A DNA stretch of 64,000 nt from Vibrio sp. ES.051 (GTDB lineage Bacteria > Pseudomonadota > Gammaproteobacteria > Enterobacterales > Vibrionaceae): positions 496,001 to 560,000 of the forward strand of contig NZ_PDJL01000003.1 in NCBI RefSeq assembly GCF_002563795.1, in the 5' to 3' direction. The notes below the pieces were generated by a model. The model was not told the DNA's origin. It did not search any database and saw only the letters and a program-made list of their open reading frames with translations. Of the stretch, positions 8,511 through 17,325 are shown piece after piece (the stretch's first letter is position 1; each line of letters starts with the position of its first letter). The position numbers and the translations under genes were made by a program.

Positions 8511-9053
8511 ATGAGTGATTACATAGATATATTCCATTCTGTAGATAAAAATGAACTTTTGAAAATGGAGAAAGCACTACAGTCTGCAAAGAAAAATAAA
8601 ATTAAACAAAGAAAATCTGATGAAGACAAGTTGTCTAAATCAGTGAAAATAAACTTTACAGAAATGGAATATCAAACACAAATAGATAATAAGAAGAAAT
8701 CAGGGTATAGCACTTTATCTGCTTATATGAGAGCTATATTAAATAGGACGATGGTGGTTAAACCAGTGGTACTTGAAGCTTCAAAAAACTTTTTCCATAA
8801 AACATCGGGTATTTTTAAAGATATTGGCTCTATTGCTTCACACCTAGAAAATGGGAATCAGCTTGATAGGCAAGAGGTAGAACTAGTTTTCCAAGCATTT
8901 GAAGTACTAAAACAAGAATTTCAAGAAACCAGGCTCTTGTTAATAAATTGCTTTACTGAAGATACTGCGTATGAAATAGCAAAGGAGCATATTTCGATTG
9001 AAAAATTAGAAAAGTTGATACAAGAAAAAAAGAGAACAAACTATGATATATGA
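8511..9053 (+). CDS. MobC-like ribbon-helix-helix mobilization accessory protein (180 aa)
   Basis: This is likely a relaxosome accessory protein that binds near oriT and helps the relaxase. Residues about 35-85 (KSVKINFTEMEYQTQIDNKK, then a helix ending AYMRAILNR) fit the MobC/ribbon-helix-helix pattern of a short beta strand and two helices. The remainder is helical and charged. The ribosome site (AAGGA before the ATG) is good. The gene overlaps the relaxase start by 11 bases, so the two are translationally linked. Family assignment rests on pattern and context rather than on a long conserved motif. Confidence 0.65.
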   Translation: MSDYIDIFHSVDKNELLKMEKALQSAKKNKIKQRKSDEDKLSKSVKINFTEMEYQTQIDNKKKSGYSTLSAYMRAILNRTMVVKPVVLEASKNFFHKTSGIFKDIGSIASHLENGNQLDRQEVELVFQAFEVLKQEFQETRLLLINCFTEDTAYEIAKEHISIEKLEKLIQEKKRTNYDI

Positions 9054-10434
9054 AGAACCCGAACAAAAACACAAAAAGCACAATAAGAAGACTGTCCATA
9101 TACTTGTCGATTATATAAAAGGTAACGATGAACGTCTTGCTAAAAATCTTATCAACTATTCCGCTGGTGCGAGCAAAGAGCGTGCTGCATTAACAGAGTT
9201 CATATACGCCAACAACATCATCCACATTCCGCATGAAGCCAGAACTGCGGCAGGGGAGTTATTAGACTTATCAATGGCCATCACGGAAATGCAGCAATCA
9301 ATTGCTCTAAATCCCGCTGTAAAGCAACAGTTCAAGCACATGATAGTTTCTTTAGATACGAACGAACATTTGAGTAACACTCAATGGCAAAAGACAGTCA
9401 GTAAGCTTATGGGTTACCTCGGATACGGAAATTGTCGCTATATATCTTTCAAGCATAATGATACCGACGAAGAGCATGTACATATCGTGACTAGCACAAT
9501 AGATATGATAACCCGAAAGAAAGTCTCTGACAGCTATAGCTATTATCGTGCACAAGAAGTTATGAGAGAGCTTGAAATCGAGTTTGGCCTGCGACAGTTA
9601 GTTTCGAGTAAGGATAAAGGCTATGACGATGGCTCAACCATCAATGATGCAAGAGTGAAAATTAAAAAAGCGCAAGTTGCTAGATTAGTCACGAGAGCGA
9701 TTAACCATCTTAACCAACGCTCAACGCTAGCGCAATTTGTCTCAGCCGTAGAAAAACAACATCCAGAACTCACAGTCGAAGTACGAGAAAAGGACGGGCT
9801 GGTATCTGGTCTCGTCTTTAATTTGAGTGACAATCGTTTTAGTGCATCTCAGCTTGGCAGTAATCGTAAGTTTACATTGGGAAAGCTAATTCAAAATGAA
9901 ATTCTATCGGCTGATTCGCTCAATTTTGAGCGTTTTCAAGAAGAAATGAATAAGTTAGCTTTGCTATCGCAAAGGCAGAAACGAGAAGCGCATACAAGTT
10001 ACGTAAAACGCCAGTCAGACGATAATGGTTGGTTACTTGTTCTGTTTAATGCTAACAAAATTTACTTTAATAAACTGCAAGCGATATTACATAACGATCG
10101 ATTCCACTTGCGCTCTAGAAAGTTTATACAAAGTGGCAATAAAATGTCTTGTGCGATCGCTATGCAGATCAATTTAGTACAACTTAGCGACACATTCTCT
10201 GATGTTCTCCGACAATTGTTTATCGAGCTGTTCTCGTCTATTAGAGAGAGCCACAACGAGATTCAACACAAGTTAACTATGCAAACATTCATCAACGATT
10301 TCAATGTAAAAGTGATCTCTTTAAAGGAACTTAGAGATTTTGAGTCACAAAAAGATGCTGAAATCTTTAGTACTGAAGAATTGTTTGAATACAAAGTTAA
10401 GGACAAAGATAATGCGATGGACCTGATTCAGTAA
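9043..10434 (+). CDS. Relaxase / mobilization nuclease, VirD2-MobP type (463 aa)
   Basis: The enzyme nicks one strand at oriT, stays bound to the 5' end and leads DNA transfer into a recipient. The metal-binding motif is visible as EEHVHIVTSTID (about residue 143), followed by KVSDSYSYYRAQEVMRELE, the usual continuation in relaxase/mobilization nuclease domains. The catalytic tyrosine is probably Tyr24 or Tyr39 near the N-terminus. The C-terminal 200 residues are helical and unassigned. It overlaps the MobC-like gene. No coupling protein or type IV secretion genes are present, so the element would need a helper plasmid or ICE to move. Confidence 0.85.
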   Translation: MIYEEPEQKHKKHNKKTVHILVDYIKGNDERLAKNLINYSAGASKERAALTEFIYANNIIHIPHEARTAAGELLDLSMAITEMQQSIALNPAVKQQFKHMIVSLDTNEHLSNTQWQKTVSKLMGYLGYGNCRYISFKHNDTDEEHVHIVTSTIDMITRKKVSDSYSYYRAQEVMRELEIEFGLRQLVSSKDKGYDDGSTINDARVKIKKAQVARLVTRAINHLNQRSTLAQFVSAVEKQHPELTVEVREKDGLVSGLVFNLSDNRFSASQLGSNRKFTLGKLIQNEILSADSLNFERFQEEMNKLALLSQRQKREAHTSYVKRQSDDNGWLLVLFNANKIYFNKLQAILHNDRFHLRSRKFIQSGNKMSCAIAMQINLVQLSDTFSDVLRQLFIELFSSIRESHNEIQHKLTMQTFINDFNVKVISLKELRDFESQKDAEIFSTEELFEYKVKDKDNAMDLIQ

Positions 10435-10795
10435 ATATTCATAATTAATTATTTTATACGTGAGTCATTGAAAATCTACCTTTCGAGGATTTTTATAAGT
10501 AGATGTTCGTTTGATATTAATTATCGTGGTCATTCAATATAGACGTATTAGTATCTATAGATAATGATCTAGTCATTAATTTTAAAAATCAAATCGGTTA
10601 TTTGTAAGTAATAGCTGGTAAATTATTTTTAAATTTTCATCTCCGAAATAATATTTTTATTGTTGAATCTAGTTAATTGTATTTAACGTTCAATTGTTTA
10701 TGATAATTTCTTTGTTAATTATTATTTAGTTTACTTATTATTAATTAACTGGTAATTTATAATTAAAGATAAAAATAAATGATAAGGTTTTAATT
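10435..10795. other. AT-rich noncoding gap
   Basis: About 360 bases of very AT-rich sequence between the relaxase and the next gene. No hairpin or repeat stands out; it probably contains the promoter of the following gene. Confidence 0.4.
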
Positions 10796-11563
10796 ATGGC
10801 CAACAACGCAGATGCAATTAATGTAGCAGTCGATAAAGAAAGATATAACAAAAATAATGATGGTATGTATTATACGCCGTACCGACATAGAAAAGGTATG
10901 ACTCTTTATCTTCGATTAAATATAAAGATAAATAATGAAGATTCTAGAAATAGACCTCCAATGACAATGGTGATTAATGTTGCTCAAAAACGTATTGATG
11001 AGTACCCCAAGTATACATTTGAAGAATTTGTAACTAACAATGCTTCTGAATGTGTGAAGTCGGGGGAGTTCGAGATTACTCGAGGTGCATATGAGAAATT
11101 TTTAGCTAAGCATAAATACTATTACGGAATATATCAAAAAGCAAAAGTGAATGAATGCCGTGGTTATTTCGAGATTGACAGAGCTGGAATTAAGAAAGAG
11201 GCGGCAAAGATATCAAAGCCAATCCATGACGTTGCAGATATTGTTGAAAAGCTTGCTTTAGATGGTATTTTGAGTGCTGTAGAAGCACAAGATCTGTATC
11301 AGTCAATGTACAGAATTAAACAAGTATTAGACGCATACGTTATGCCTGATATTCTTTTTCAGAATATGCTTTTCTATGATAAGAAATTAACTGATAAAAT
11401 TAAGACTTACAATCATTTATCTAACTTCAAAATCTCAAGTAAAGCAAATGCTGATCGTTTTGTTAAACACATGAGTAAAATAGACAGTTTTGAGACTGGT
11501 AATAGAGTTAAAAAATTAAGCACTGAAAGAAAGGTATTAGAGTCTTTGTGTTCCAGTCTTTAA
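10796..11563 (+). CDS. Hypothetical protein of the mobile element (255 aa)
   Basis: I do not recognise the family. The N-terminal half looks mixed alpha/beta (TLYLRLNIKINNEDSR, MTMVINVAQKRIDEYP), while the C-terminal half is helical and basic (SKANADRFVKHMSKIDSFET). There is no signal peptide or membrane segment. A weak ribosome site (GATAAGG) precedes the ATG, and a perfect terminator follows, so it is probably a single-gene transcript. Its place after the relaxase would suit an element maintenance protein, but nothing in the sequence proves that. Confidence 0.6.
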   Translation: MANNADAINVAVDKERYNKNNDGMYYTPYRHRKGMTLYLRLNIKINNEDSRNRPPMTMVINVAQKRIDEYPKYTFEEFVTNNASECVKSGEFEITRGAYEKFLAKHKYYYGIYQKAKVNECRGYFEIDRAGIKKEAAKISKPIHDVADIVEKLALDGILSAVEAQDLYQSMYRIKQVLDAYVMPDILFQNMLFYDKKLTDKIKTYNHLSNFKISSKANADRFVKHMSKIDSFETGNRVKKLSTERKVLESLCSSL

Positions 11564-11581
11564 TAAAGCTCATTGATATCT

Positions 11582-11605
11582 GCCAGATCAAAGATCTGGC
11601 TTTTT
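11582..11605 (+). terminator. Rho-independent terminator
   Basis: The stem GCCAGATC pairs with GATCTGGC around a 3-base loop and is followed by five T. It ends the transcript of the gene at 10796-11563. Confidence 0.9.
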
Positions 11606-11713
11606 ACATTTTATGCGAATGTACATTTTGGAATCTAGTGGATGAATAGGATTGTTTTTCAAAAAATGATGGATTAGTATTAACTCATACTCTTCTGTCA
11701 ATATTTAATAGGG

Positions 11714-11917
11714 ATGATTATGATGGATGATATTCATAAACAGCTTGGCGTTAATAAGTCCTTTCTTAACGACACATTCGCAATGATCCGCATATCTAAA
11801 AACGGCGAAGTTTGGGTGCAATATCAAGATAAGATGGATATACCATCAGGCTCTAAAGCAATTAATATTACAGCTGATGCTCTTAAGATTATTGCGCTTC
11901 ATCAAAGTAGTGAATAA
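11714..11917 (+). CDS. Small hypothetical protein (67 aa)
   Basis: No family is recognised. It has a good ribosome site (AGGGATG a few bases before the start). The second in-frame ATGs at 11717 or 11720 are equally possible starts. The middle part reads as beta strands (AMIRISKNGEVWVQYQDK) followed by a helix. It is probably a real small cytoplasmic protein of the element. Confidence 0.5.
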   Translation: MIMMDDIHKQLGVNKSFLNDTFAMIRISKNGEVWVQYQDKMDIPSGSKAINITADALKIIALHQSSE

Positions 11918-12041
11918 TGAGAGCGTGGTTTAAAGAAATTTGATATTAAGGTTTGATAAATTTGCTGTAATTTATCATTATTATCACTAGTTTCCCTTTG
12001 ATTTAAAGAAAGTTGTTATATATTTATTAACTGGATAAACT

Positions 12042-12413
12042 ATGAAAGCTAGAATCGGAATCGCCTCGGAAGAACTCGTTCGCAAGTATATATTGGATGT
12101 TGCAGCTGGTAAATTAAACCATGTGGAAGATATGCCTCAATTCTGGTTTGCATCTTTAACAGAGCTGTCACAGGTTTTAACTAACGATAATATTAAGCTC
12201 TTGAATATGATGGCTTATGAGAGGTCAAATAGTGTAGGGAAGTTATCTGAGATAACAGGTCGCAGTGTCGAAGAGCTTTCGATTTCTATTGATGAGATTG
12301 CAGCTAAAGGTTTTGTTCGTATTGATAGATGTGGAAACGAAGAGCGTCTTACTGCAATTTATACATCTTTTGAGGTCCTCATGGGTAAAGAACTGGAAGA
12401 TCTGCTTCTATAG
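12042..12413 (+). CDS. HVO_A0114-like winged-helix DNA-binding protein (123 aa)
   Basis: This is a small putative transcription factor or antitoxin. The pattern FWFASLTELSQVLTNDNIKL, then LSEITGRSVEELSISIDEIAAKGFVRID, matches HVO_A0114-type DNA-binding proteins: a conserved W-F-S-L entry, the helix-turn-helix, and a wing. Proteins of this group often sit beside small toxins, but no toxin gene is obvious next to it here; the nearest candidate effector is the HEPN-like gene at 12644-13645 on the other strand. Family call from motif order; regulatory target unknown. Confidence 0.65.
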   Translation: MKARIGIASEELVRKYILDVAAGKLNHVEDMPQFWFASLTELSQVLTNDNIKLLNMMAYERSNSVGKLSEITGRSVEELSISIDEIAAKGFVRIDRCGNEERLTAIYTSFEVLMGKELEDLLL

Positions 12414-12643
12414 CTCATCAATTTTTAATACATGGAGTTGGTGCGCAGACGTGAGACTGGCGTTATATCGATGAGGTGTATTCGATCCCTGAAACGTGTG
12501 CAGAGAGCAATCGTTTACGTTACTAAATTGTAAAAATATGGCGACTTGCTTGAAAAACAACGTAAACGCGATCGAAATCACCGAAATACGAATCTCCCGT
12601 TTCTAAAGGGGGAGCTAAAATTAGTTGTGCAAGAACATCAAAT

Positions 12644-13645
12644 CTAGTTCAGGGTTACTTCTTCTTGTAATCGCAAACAGAACGGGTTCATCTCAGAAAG
12701 AATGAATTCTTCAAACCAAATATTTACATCATCAAGTAACTTCAACCCTTTCTTGGCCGTATATACCGAAAGTAAGTCAAGCTCTTCAAGGTCGATCATC
12801 TCTTCAAGAGGTGAAGACCTTACTAAGTTATGAATCGATCTATTTCGCTCTTTACGCCACGAGTCCACATCACGCTTAAGATTCTTGGGTAAAAACTCAT
12901 CACACAGTTCTGTGAGCTTTGCAAAGCTCTTTGTCCCTGCTTTTTGCCCTTTCAAGTACAAAACCAACGATAAACGGTCTGAAATGCAACTTTCTTCAAG
13001 AGCGATTGCTTCGAGATAAAATTCTTGGTTTATGGCCTCGTTGATACGCTCAACAATGTGCTTAGAGCGCTCTTCTTTCTTGATGATCGTTGAATAAGCA
13101 GAAAACTCTTCATCTGGGATGTGTCTTGAGATGTGCAAATTCATCACCATAGGCCTAAAGCTTGGCATAGAATCCAAGATCTCGGTGAATTGTTTCATAA
13201 AGGTATCAAGATATGTGTATGTATAGACGTTCTCACGCTTTAACCACCAAGAATAAAGCATATCCTTTTCGGTTCTTGGGATTTGAATAACTCGCTCTCC
13301 GATATGGGAAATATAATTGTGTATATTATGAAGAAAGAATGTGCAATGGAATAGAATCGTTTTCCCTTCTGGATACATTGCGTAGGCTTCTGGGGTCATA
13401 TCATTAATATGAGTTTCAAAGACTTTCTTTTGTTCTACATGCTCATTTTCAATGAGTAAACACAGTGCATTGAGCAGATCTGTAGGGTTCTTTACATCAA
13501 AACCATCTAACCATAGTGATTCGAACAGCCCAAAAGCAAAGCTATAACCATCAATGTAACCATCTTTGAAGAATGTGTAGTGTTTGCGACTTTCGAGTTG
13601 AGCTTGTTGCTCTTCCAATGAGATATTCACTAGGTTCTTGTTCAT
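12644..13645 (-). CDS. HEPN-like protein (333 aa), candidate RNase effector
   Basis: The C-terminal third carries RNRSIH (about residues 266-271) in a helical context with a preceding helix of the type EAIALEESCISDRL. This fits the R-x4-6-H signature of HEPN ribonuclease domains, which are common in toxin and defence systems. The first 200 residues are helical and unassigned. The ribosome site AGGAAG before the ATG is good. It lies downstream of, and on the same strand as, the large zinc-hook ATPase gene, separated by 237 bases with a hairpin. I infer a two-component defence pair; a non-catalytic HEPN protein is the main alternative. Confidence 0.55.
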   Translation of the reverse strand: MNKNLVNISLEEQQAQLESRKHYTFFKDGYIDGYSFAFGLFESLWLDGFDVKNPTDLLNALCLLIENEHVEQKKVFETHINDMTPEAYAMYPEGKTILFHCTFFLHNIHNYISHIGERVIQIPRTEKDMLYSWWLKRENVYTYTYLDTFMKQFTEILDSMPSFRPMVMNLHISRHIPDEEFSAYSTIIKKEERSKHIVERINEAINQEFYLEAIALEESCISDRLSLVLYLKGQKAGTKSFAKLTELCDEFLPKNLKRDVDSWRKERNRSIHNLVRSSPLEEMIDLEELDLLSVYTAKKGLKLLDDVNIWFEEFILSEMNPFCLRLQEEVTLN

Positions 13646-13751
13646 TTCACTTCCTGATAATACGCCGAGATATCAAAATCAGACATTAGAAAATCTTAGT
13701 CTAGATGAACACGTTAGTTTAGTGAAGAACATCTACCCTAAGTCGAAGTAG

Positions 13752-13795
13752 GGCACTTTTTAGTTACAAAGTGCCAACTATTAAGGTTCTGGACA
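13752..13795. repeat. GGCACTT hairpin repeat, copy A
   Basis: GGCACTTT and AAAGTGCC form a perfect 8-bp stem, followed by CAACTATTAAGGTTCTGGAC. A near-identical unit lies at 16702-16746, and a weaker relative at 51374-51417. It sits between the two genes of the HEPN/ATPase pair. Confidence 0.65.
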
Positions 13796-13882
13796 ATTCC
13801 GAGTTTGGATTTTTAAGAGATAACGAACACTCGAAGAAGATCAGATTGGGCAAAAACAAAACCTGATCCCATTTTCACATTT

Positions 13883-16510
13883 CTATACTTCTAGTGCTTT
13901 ATCAAGAGCATCAAGTGATGAAACAATTGTTCCGACTGTTCCATTCTCAAACTCGACTCGATCTGTTTCTTCGTGTGTGCCCTTGTTCAAGTAGACCCAG
14001 TGTGGATCTTGACCGCCAACTCCAAGTAAAGAATCTAATGCAACAACAATATCTGCTTTATTTGGTATAGCTGCTTTGGACTTGTTTAATTTAGAGCGCA
14101 AGTTATCAGCTAAAGCTCTTAAGTCCCAAGGTGCATGGGGAGTACGCCTAGAAACACTGATTGGTTTATCTGTATTGTCACAATGCTTTCCATAGTGTAG
14201 CCATGCCTTTTCACAAAGGTGTTCCAAAGCTCTACGAGATGACATTAAAGCATCTCGATATTCAGCTTGCGCATATAACTCAGAAGCTGCCAAAACATAG
14301 TTTTTAGGGCGCTGAAGAGAAAGCACTTGAACGTGTCGTTCACCTTTTTGAGGCATAAAGATGTAGGATTCCGCGCTTTTAGCTGCTTTTGAACCTATCG
14401 TTTGATGTGTATCTTTAAAAAACTCCTCACCATGGCACGCCATAATAATTTGCTTGGCATTGAAGAACTCATCTTTAAATAAAGTTTCTCTGATTGCTTG
14501 TCTATGTTCGTCATCGATTGCATTAACTGGATCATCGAAGATCAACAGCGGACAATCCGTTTTGATGTTTTTGGCAAGCAATATCGCTAAACCTAAACAG
14601 CGAATGTGACCTTCACTGAGTACATGTAAAGCGTCGAAGTGTTTCTCAGGCTCTGCTTGGAAAGAAATCTTCAAGCGTTGGTTTTGTCCAAGTGGTAACT
14701 GAACTGCCGCTAGCTTATCGTTTGGAGAATCATAGCGATTGAATGCATTGTATAGCTCCGTTACTTTTTCACTCAAATCAGCAACTAGCTTAACTGGCAA
14801 AGCATTTTTATACGCATTAAGCTTCTCTACAAAGGATGCGTAGGCACTAACGATTTCCTTATTTCGTGCAACCACATGTTTTTCACCCTCAACACTAGAG
14901 ATTAACTCTGCATTCTCCTGATCAAAACTAGCAATTGCTTGAGTTGCTTTTTCAAATGTTGTTTGAGCTGTTTGGCGGCGTGTTTGTAATACAGTTATGC
15001 TCTTCGCAAAACCACGTAGTCTATTCAGTTCCTGCTGCTTCGCCGTTCTAACTTGGACTTGTTGTTCAATTGCGGCATCGCTTTGCTCCAATTGTTGTAC
15101 TTGCGCTTCCAGATGTTGCCAAGCCGTATAACCACCTTGCGACGGTTGAAGCATTGAGTTAAACCACTTAATTGTAGGCTGGATGTTAGAGGCAAGTCTA
15201 AACTTATGAAGAGGGTTAGCTGTTAAACGATCACAGGAAACATTAATGACTTGTGATAGTTCCGCCAATGACTGATTAAGGCTCTGATAGTATTCTTGGG
15301 ATTTAGCTTGTAAAACTGCAAGATGCTGTAGCTTTTGCAGCTCTTCGTCTGCATGTGCATAAGGATTCAGGGCTGTCTGTGTCAATGGAGTTTTACAGGC
15401 TGGGCACTTATCAGGGCTATTCGCTTGTAATTTAGATACTGATTCATACAACTGCTTAAATGATACTTGCTGACTGGCATTAACCAATTCTTGTTGGCTA
15501 GCATTGTAGTTAGCAAGGTTTGTATTGATTTCACTTCGAATAATAGCAAGCCTAGCTTGGGTCAAGCCGCTTTTCGCATATACTGGCTGTTGCAAATCAG
15601 TTTCCAATTTACTAATTAGCCCAGGGTTTTGATCGTCACCGTTTAGCTCTATCATCATTTGATTATAAGTACAGCCTAGACGATATTGTTGTGCCAGCGC
15701 AGCCTCTTCACCACCAAGCTGCTTCAAGTTGGTGTTGTTTTGTTCTATTTGTTGTTGATGTCCAACAAGAGTCTGTCGCTTAAGGTTCAACTGAACTGAT
15801 TTTTCACCAACTAAATCAATATACTTACCATCGATTTCTGGTGAAAAGTTTTTTACGAATTCATTAAATGAATCTAACCCAAACAGTGTTGATATCAGCT
15901 CCATTTGTTTAGCTGGTGCCTGCGCTGCAATGCGAGAAAAGCTATCAATTCTGTTCTTTTCTACAAAACAGAAGCGATATAAAGATTCGTCAGGTTGGAG
16001 TACTACATCATTTCCTTGATGATCAACACCCAAGATCTGTGGTGGACTAAATGAGTTGGTATGAGCATTTTTCAGGTAATCATCCTGATTACGGAACCGC
16101 TTATTTTGCGCTTCTTCAACAGCACCTAGCAAACCATACTCTAACGCCTCGCAGAAACTTGATTTACCTGTACCATTTGGCCCGTAAATCAAAACAAGCA
16201 GACTGTGTAGGCTCAAAGACTCTTTTTTGGCAAAACCACGAAAAGGACCAATTTCAATAGACTTTAGCTGCTTGAACATTTTGCCAGCGTTACCAGTCTC
16301 GTATGTAACTTCTGCAATGGCATCTGAAAGGTTAGCCCACTGATTTGATGCTAGGCTAGCAACTTTCTTGACTCGTTTGCCTTGTGTCGTGCCTAATGGA
16401 TAAACCTCTTCAAAGTGCGCAAAAACAAGATTTGCAACTTTTCGTACGCCTGCTGACACCTCCTCGGCATTCAATGTTTGCAAAAAGCGCAAATATTCAT
16501 TTTTTATCAT
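13883..16510 (-). CDS. SMC/Rad50-like ATPase with zinc-hook motif (875 aa)
   Basis: This is a P-loop ATPase of the RecF/SMC/Rad50 class. Walker A is GPNGTGKSS (110-118), the hook motif KCPACK lies at about 371, the signature-like LSEGHIRCLGLA at about 630, and Walker B is LLIFDDPVNAIDDEHR at about 655. Long coiled-coil arms rich in Gln and Leu flank the hook. The last 130 residues form an extra helical domain (SSRRALEHLCEKAW ... LNKGTHEE) that may be HEPN-like. Related hook ATPases include RloC and other phage-defence proteins. The start has a GGGAATAGTA ribosome site. It is probably the sensor or motor of a pair with 12644-13645. The fold is clear; the defence role is inferred. Confidence 0.7.
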   Translation of the reverse strand: MIKNEYLRFLQTLNAEEVSAGVRKVANLVFAHFEEVYPLGTTQGKRVKKVASLASNQWANLSDAIAEVTYETGNAGKMFKQLKSIEIGPFRGFAKKESLSLHSLLVLIYGPNGTGKSSFCEALEYGLLGAVEEAQNKRFRNQDDYLKNAHTNSFSPPQILGVDHQGNDVVLQPDESLYRFCFVEKNRIDSFSRIAAQAPAKQMELISTLFGLDSFNEFVKNFSPEIDGKYIDLVGEKSVQLNLKRQTLVGHQQQIEQNNTNLKQLGGEEAALAQQYRLGCTYNQMMIELNGDDQNPGLISKLETDLQQPVYAKSGLTQARLAIIRSEINTNLANYNASQQELVNASQQVSFKQLYESVSKLQANSPDKCPACKTPLTQTALNPYAHADEELQKLQHLAVLQAKSQEYYQSLNQSLAELSQVINVSCDRLTANPLHKFRLASNIQPTIKWFNSMLQPSQGGYTAWQHLEAQVQQLEQSDAAIEQQVQVRTAKQQELNRLRGFAKSITVLQTRRQTAQTTFEKATQAIASFDQENAELISSVEGEKHVVARNKEIVSAYASFVEKLNAYKNALPVKLVADLSEKVTELYNAFNRYDSPNDKLAAVQLPLGQNQRLKISFQAEPEKHFDALHVLSEGHIRCLGLAILLAKNIKTDCPLLIFDDPVNAIDDEHRQAIRETLFKDEFFNAKQIIMACHGEEFFKDTHQTIGSKAAKSAESYIFMPQKGERHVQVLSLQRPKNYVLAASELYAQAEYRDALMSSRRALEHLCEKAWLHYGKHCDNTDKPISVSRRTPHAPWDLRALADNLRSKLNKSKAAIPNKADIVVALDSLLGVGGQDPHWVYLNKGTHEETDRVEFENGTVGTIVSSLDALDKALEV

Positions 16511-16701
16511 TACTATTCCCTACCAAACCGATCACAGGTTAGCTATTTTTAGTTTTAAATCTGTTCTAACTGCTCCAAAGTTCACTAACGTTGCAATCAA
16601 ACAGGGAGGGGGCAGGTCTTGCCTTTGCCTCGATCATAAATTTTATTTATGCGATTATGAGCTAAGAATGAATGCTGCTCTCTCGAGCGTAACACAGTTT
16701 G

Positions 16702-16746
16702 GGCACTTCTGTGTTAAGAAGTGCCAACTGTGAAAGTGCTGGACAT
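16702..16746. repeat. GGCACTT hairpin repeat, copy B
   Basis: The stem GGCACTTC/GAAGTGCC has an 8-base loop, followed by CAACTGTGAAAGTGCTGGAC. It matches copy A at 13752-13795 in layout and tail. It lies about 190 bases upstream of the start of the zinc-hook ATPase, so the two copies bracket that gene. Confidence 0.65.
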
Positions 16747-16941
16747 TTCTTTGTTATATGTCTTGTTATATTAGTAATCAATGATTTAACTTAGATATGG
16801 GAAACTCGTTTAGTTGAGTGTCCAGTCTGGCTGGAGCAGATCAGATCCTCCCTCAGCACGGTTCTGGATAAAAGCATCAAAAGTTGCTTAACTTAGAGTC
16901 CAGTATTGATCAGCACCACAAAACCTATTCATTCGACTCCT

Positions 16942-17325
16942 GCGGCGCGAGCCGCTCATAATCAGCACTGCTTTCGCAGTGCATCAATCGATGTTTAATT
17001 CATAGTCAACAAACCATCTTTACCCTTTATAGAGGGTAGTCTGTCGTTTACCCCCGATAAGGGGTAAGACCGTTCCTTTTCAAGGATTTCGTTTTTCTTT
17101 TTATATATAAATGAAGTCAAAAGTAAATACTTTATGTTACTTAAGTTATTGTATTTTATAGTAATAATTCATTGACATAATGCTTTTGGTGAGTTCTAAT
17201 GAAAATGAATGCTCTCTATCTCAATTTGCATAAAGATTGAGTTAAATAAACTAAATAATATCAAATAATTCATCACCTTAGAGGTGAAGGGAGGACTTTA
17301 CTAGTATATAAATGGAGAAATAAAA
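16942..17325 (+). ncRNA. Structured leader, copy 1 (four hairpins plus conserved tail)
   Basis: Four GC hairpins stand in order: GCGGC..GCCGC (16942), GCACTGC..GCAGTGC (16965), TACCCT..AGGGTA (17021) and TTACCCC..GGGGTAA (17048). Then come an AT-rich spacer, a block containing CTCTCTATCTC and AAAGATTGAGTTAAA, and a last hairpin TCACC..GGTGA followed by GGGAGGA and TTTACTAGT, just before the start codon at 17326. The same elements in the same order and spacing precede the gene at 18986. This points to a functional RNA or operator array rather than chance. Its mechanism is unknown to me. Confidence 0.6.
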
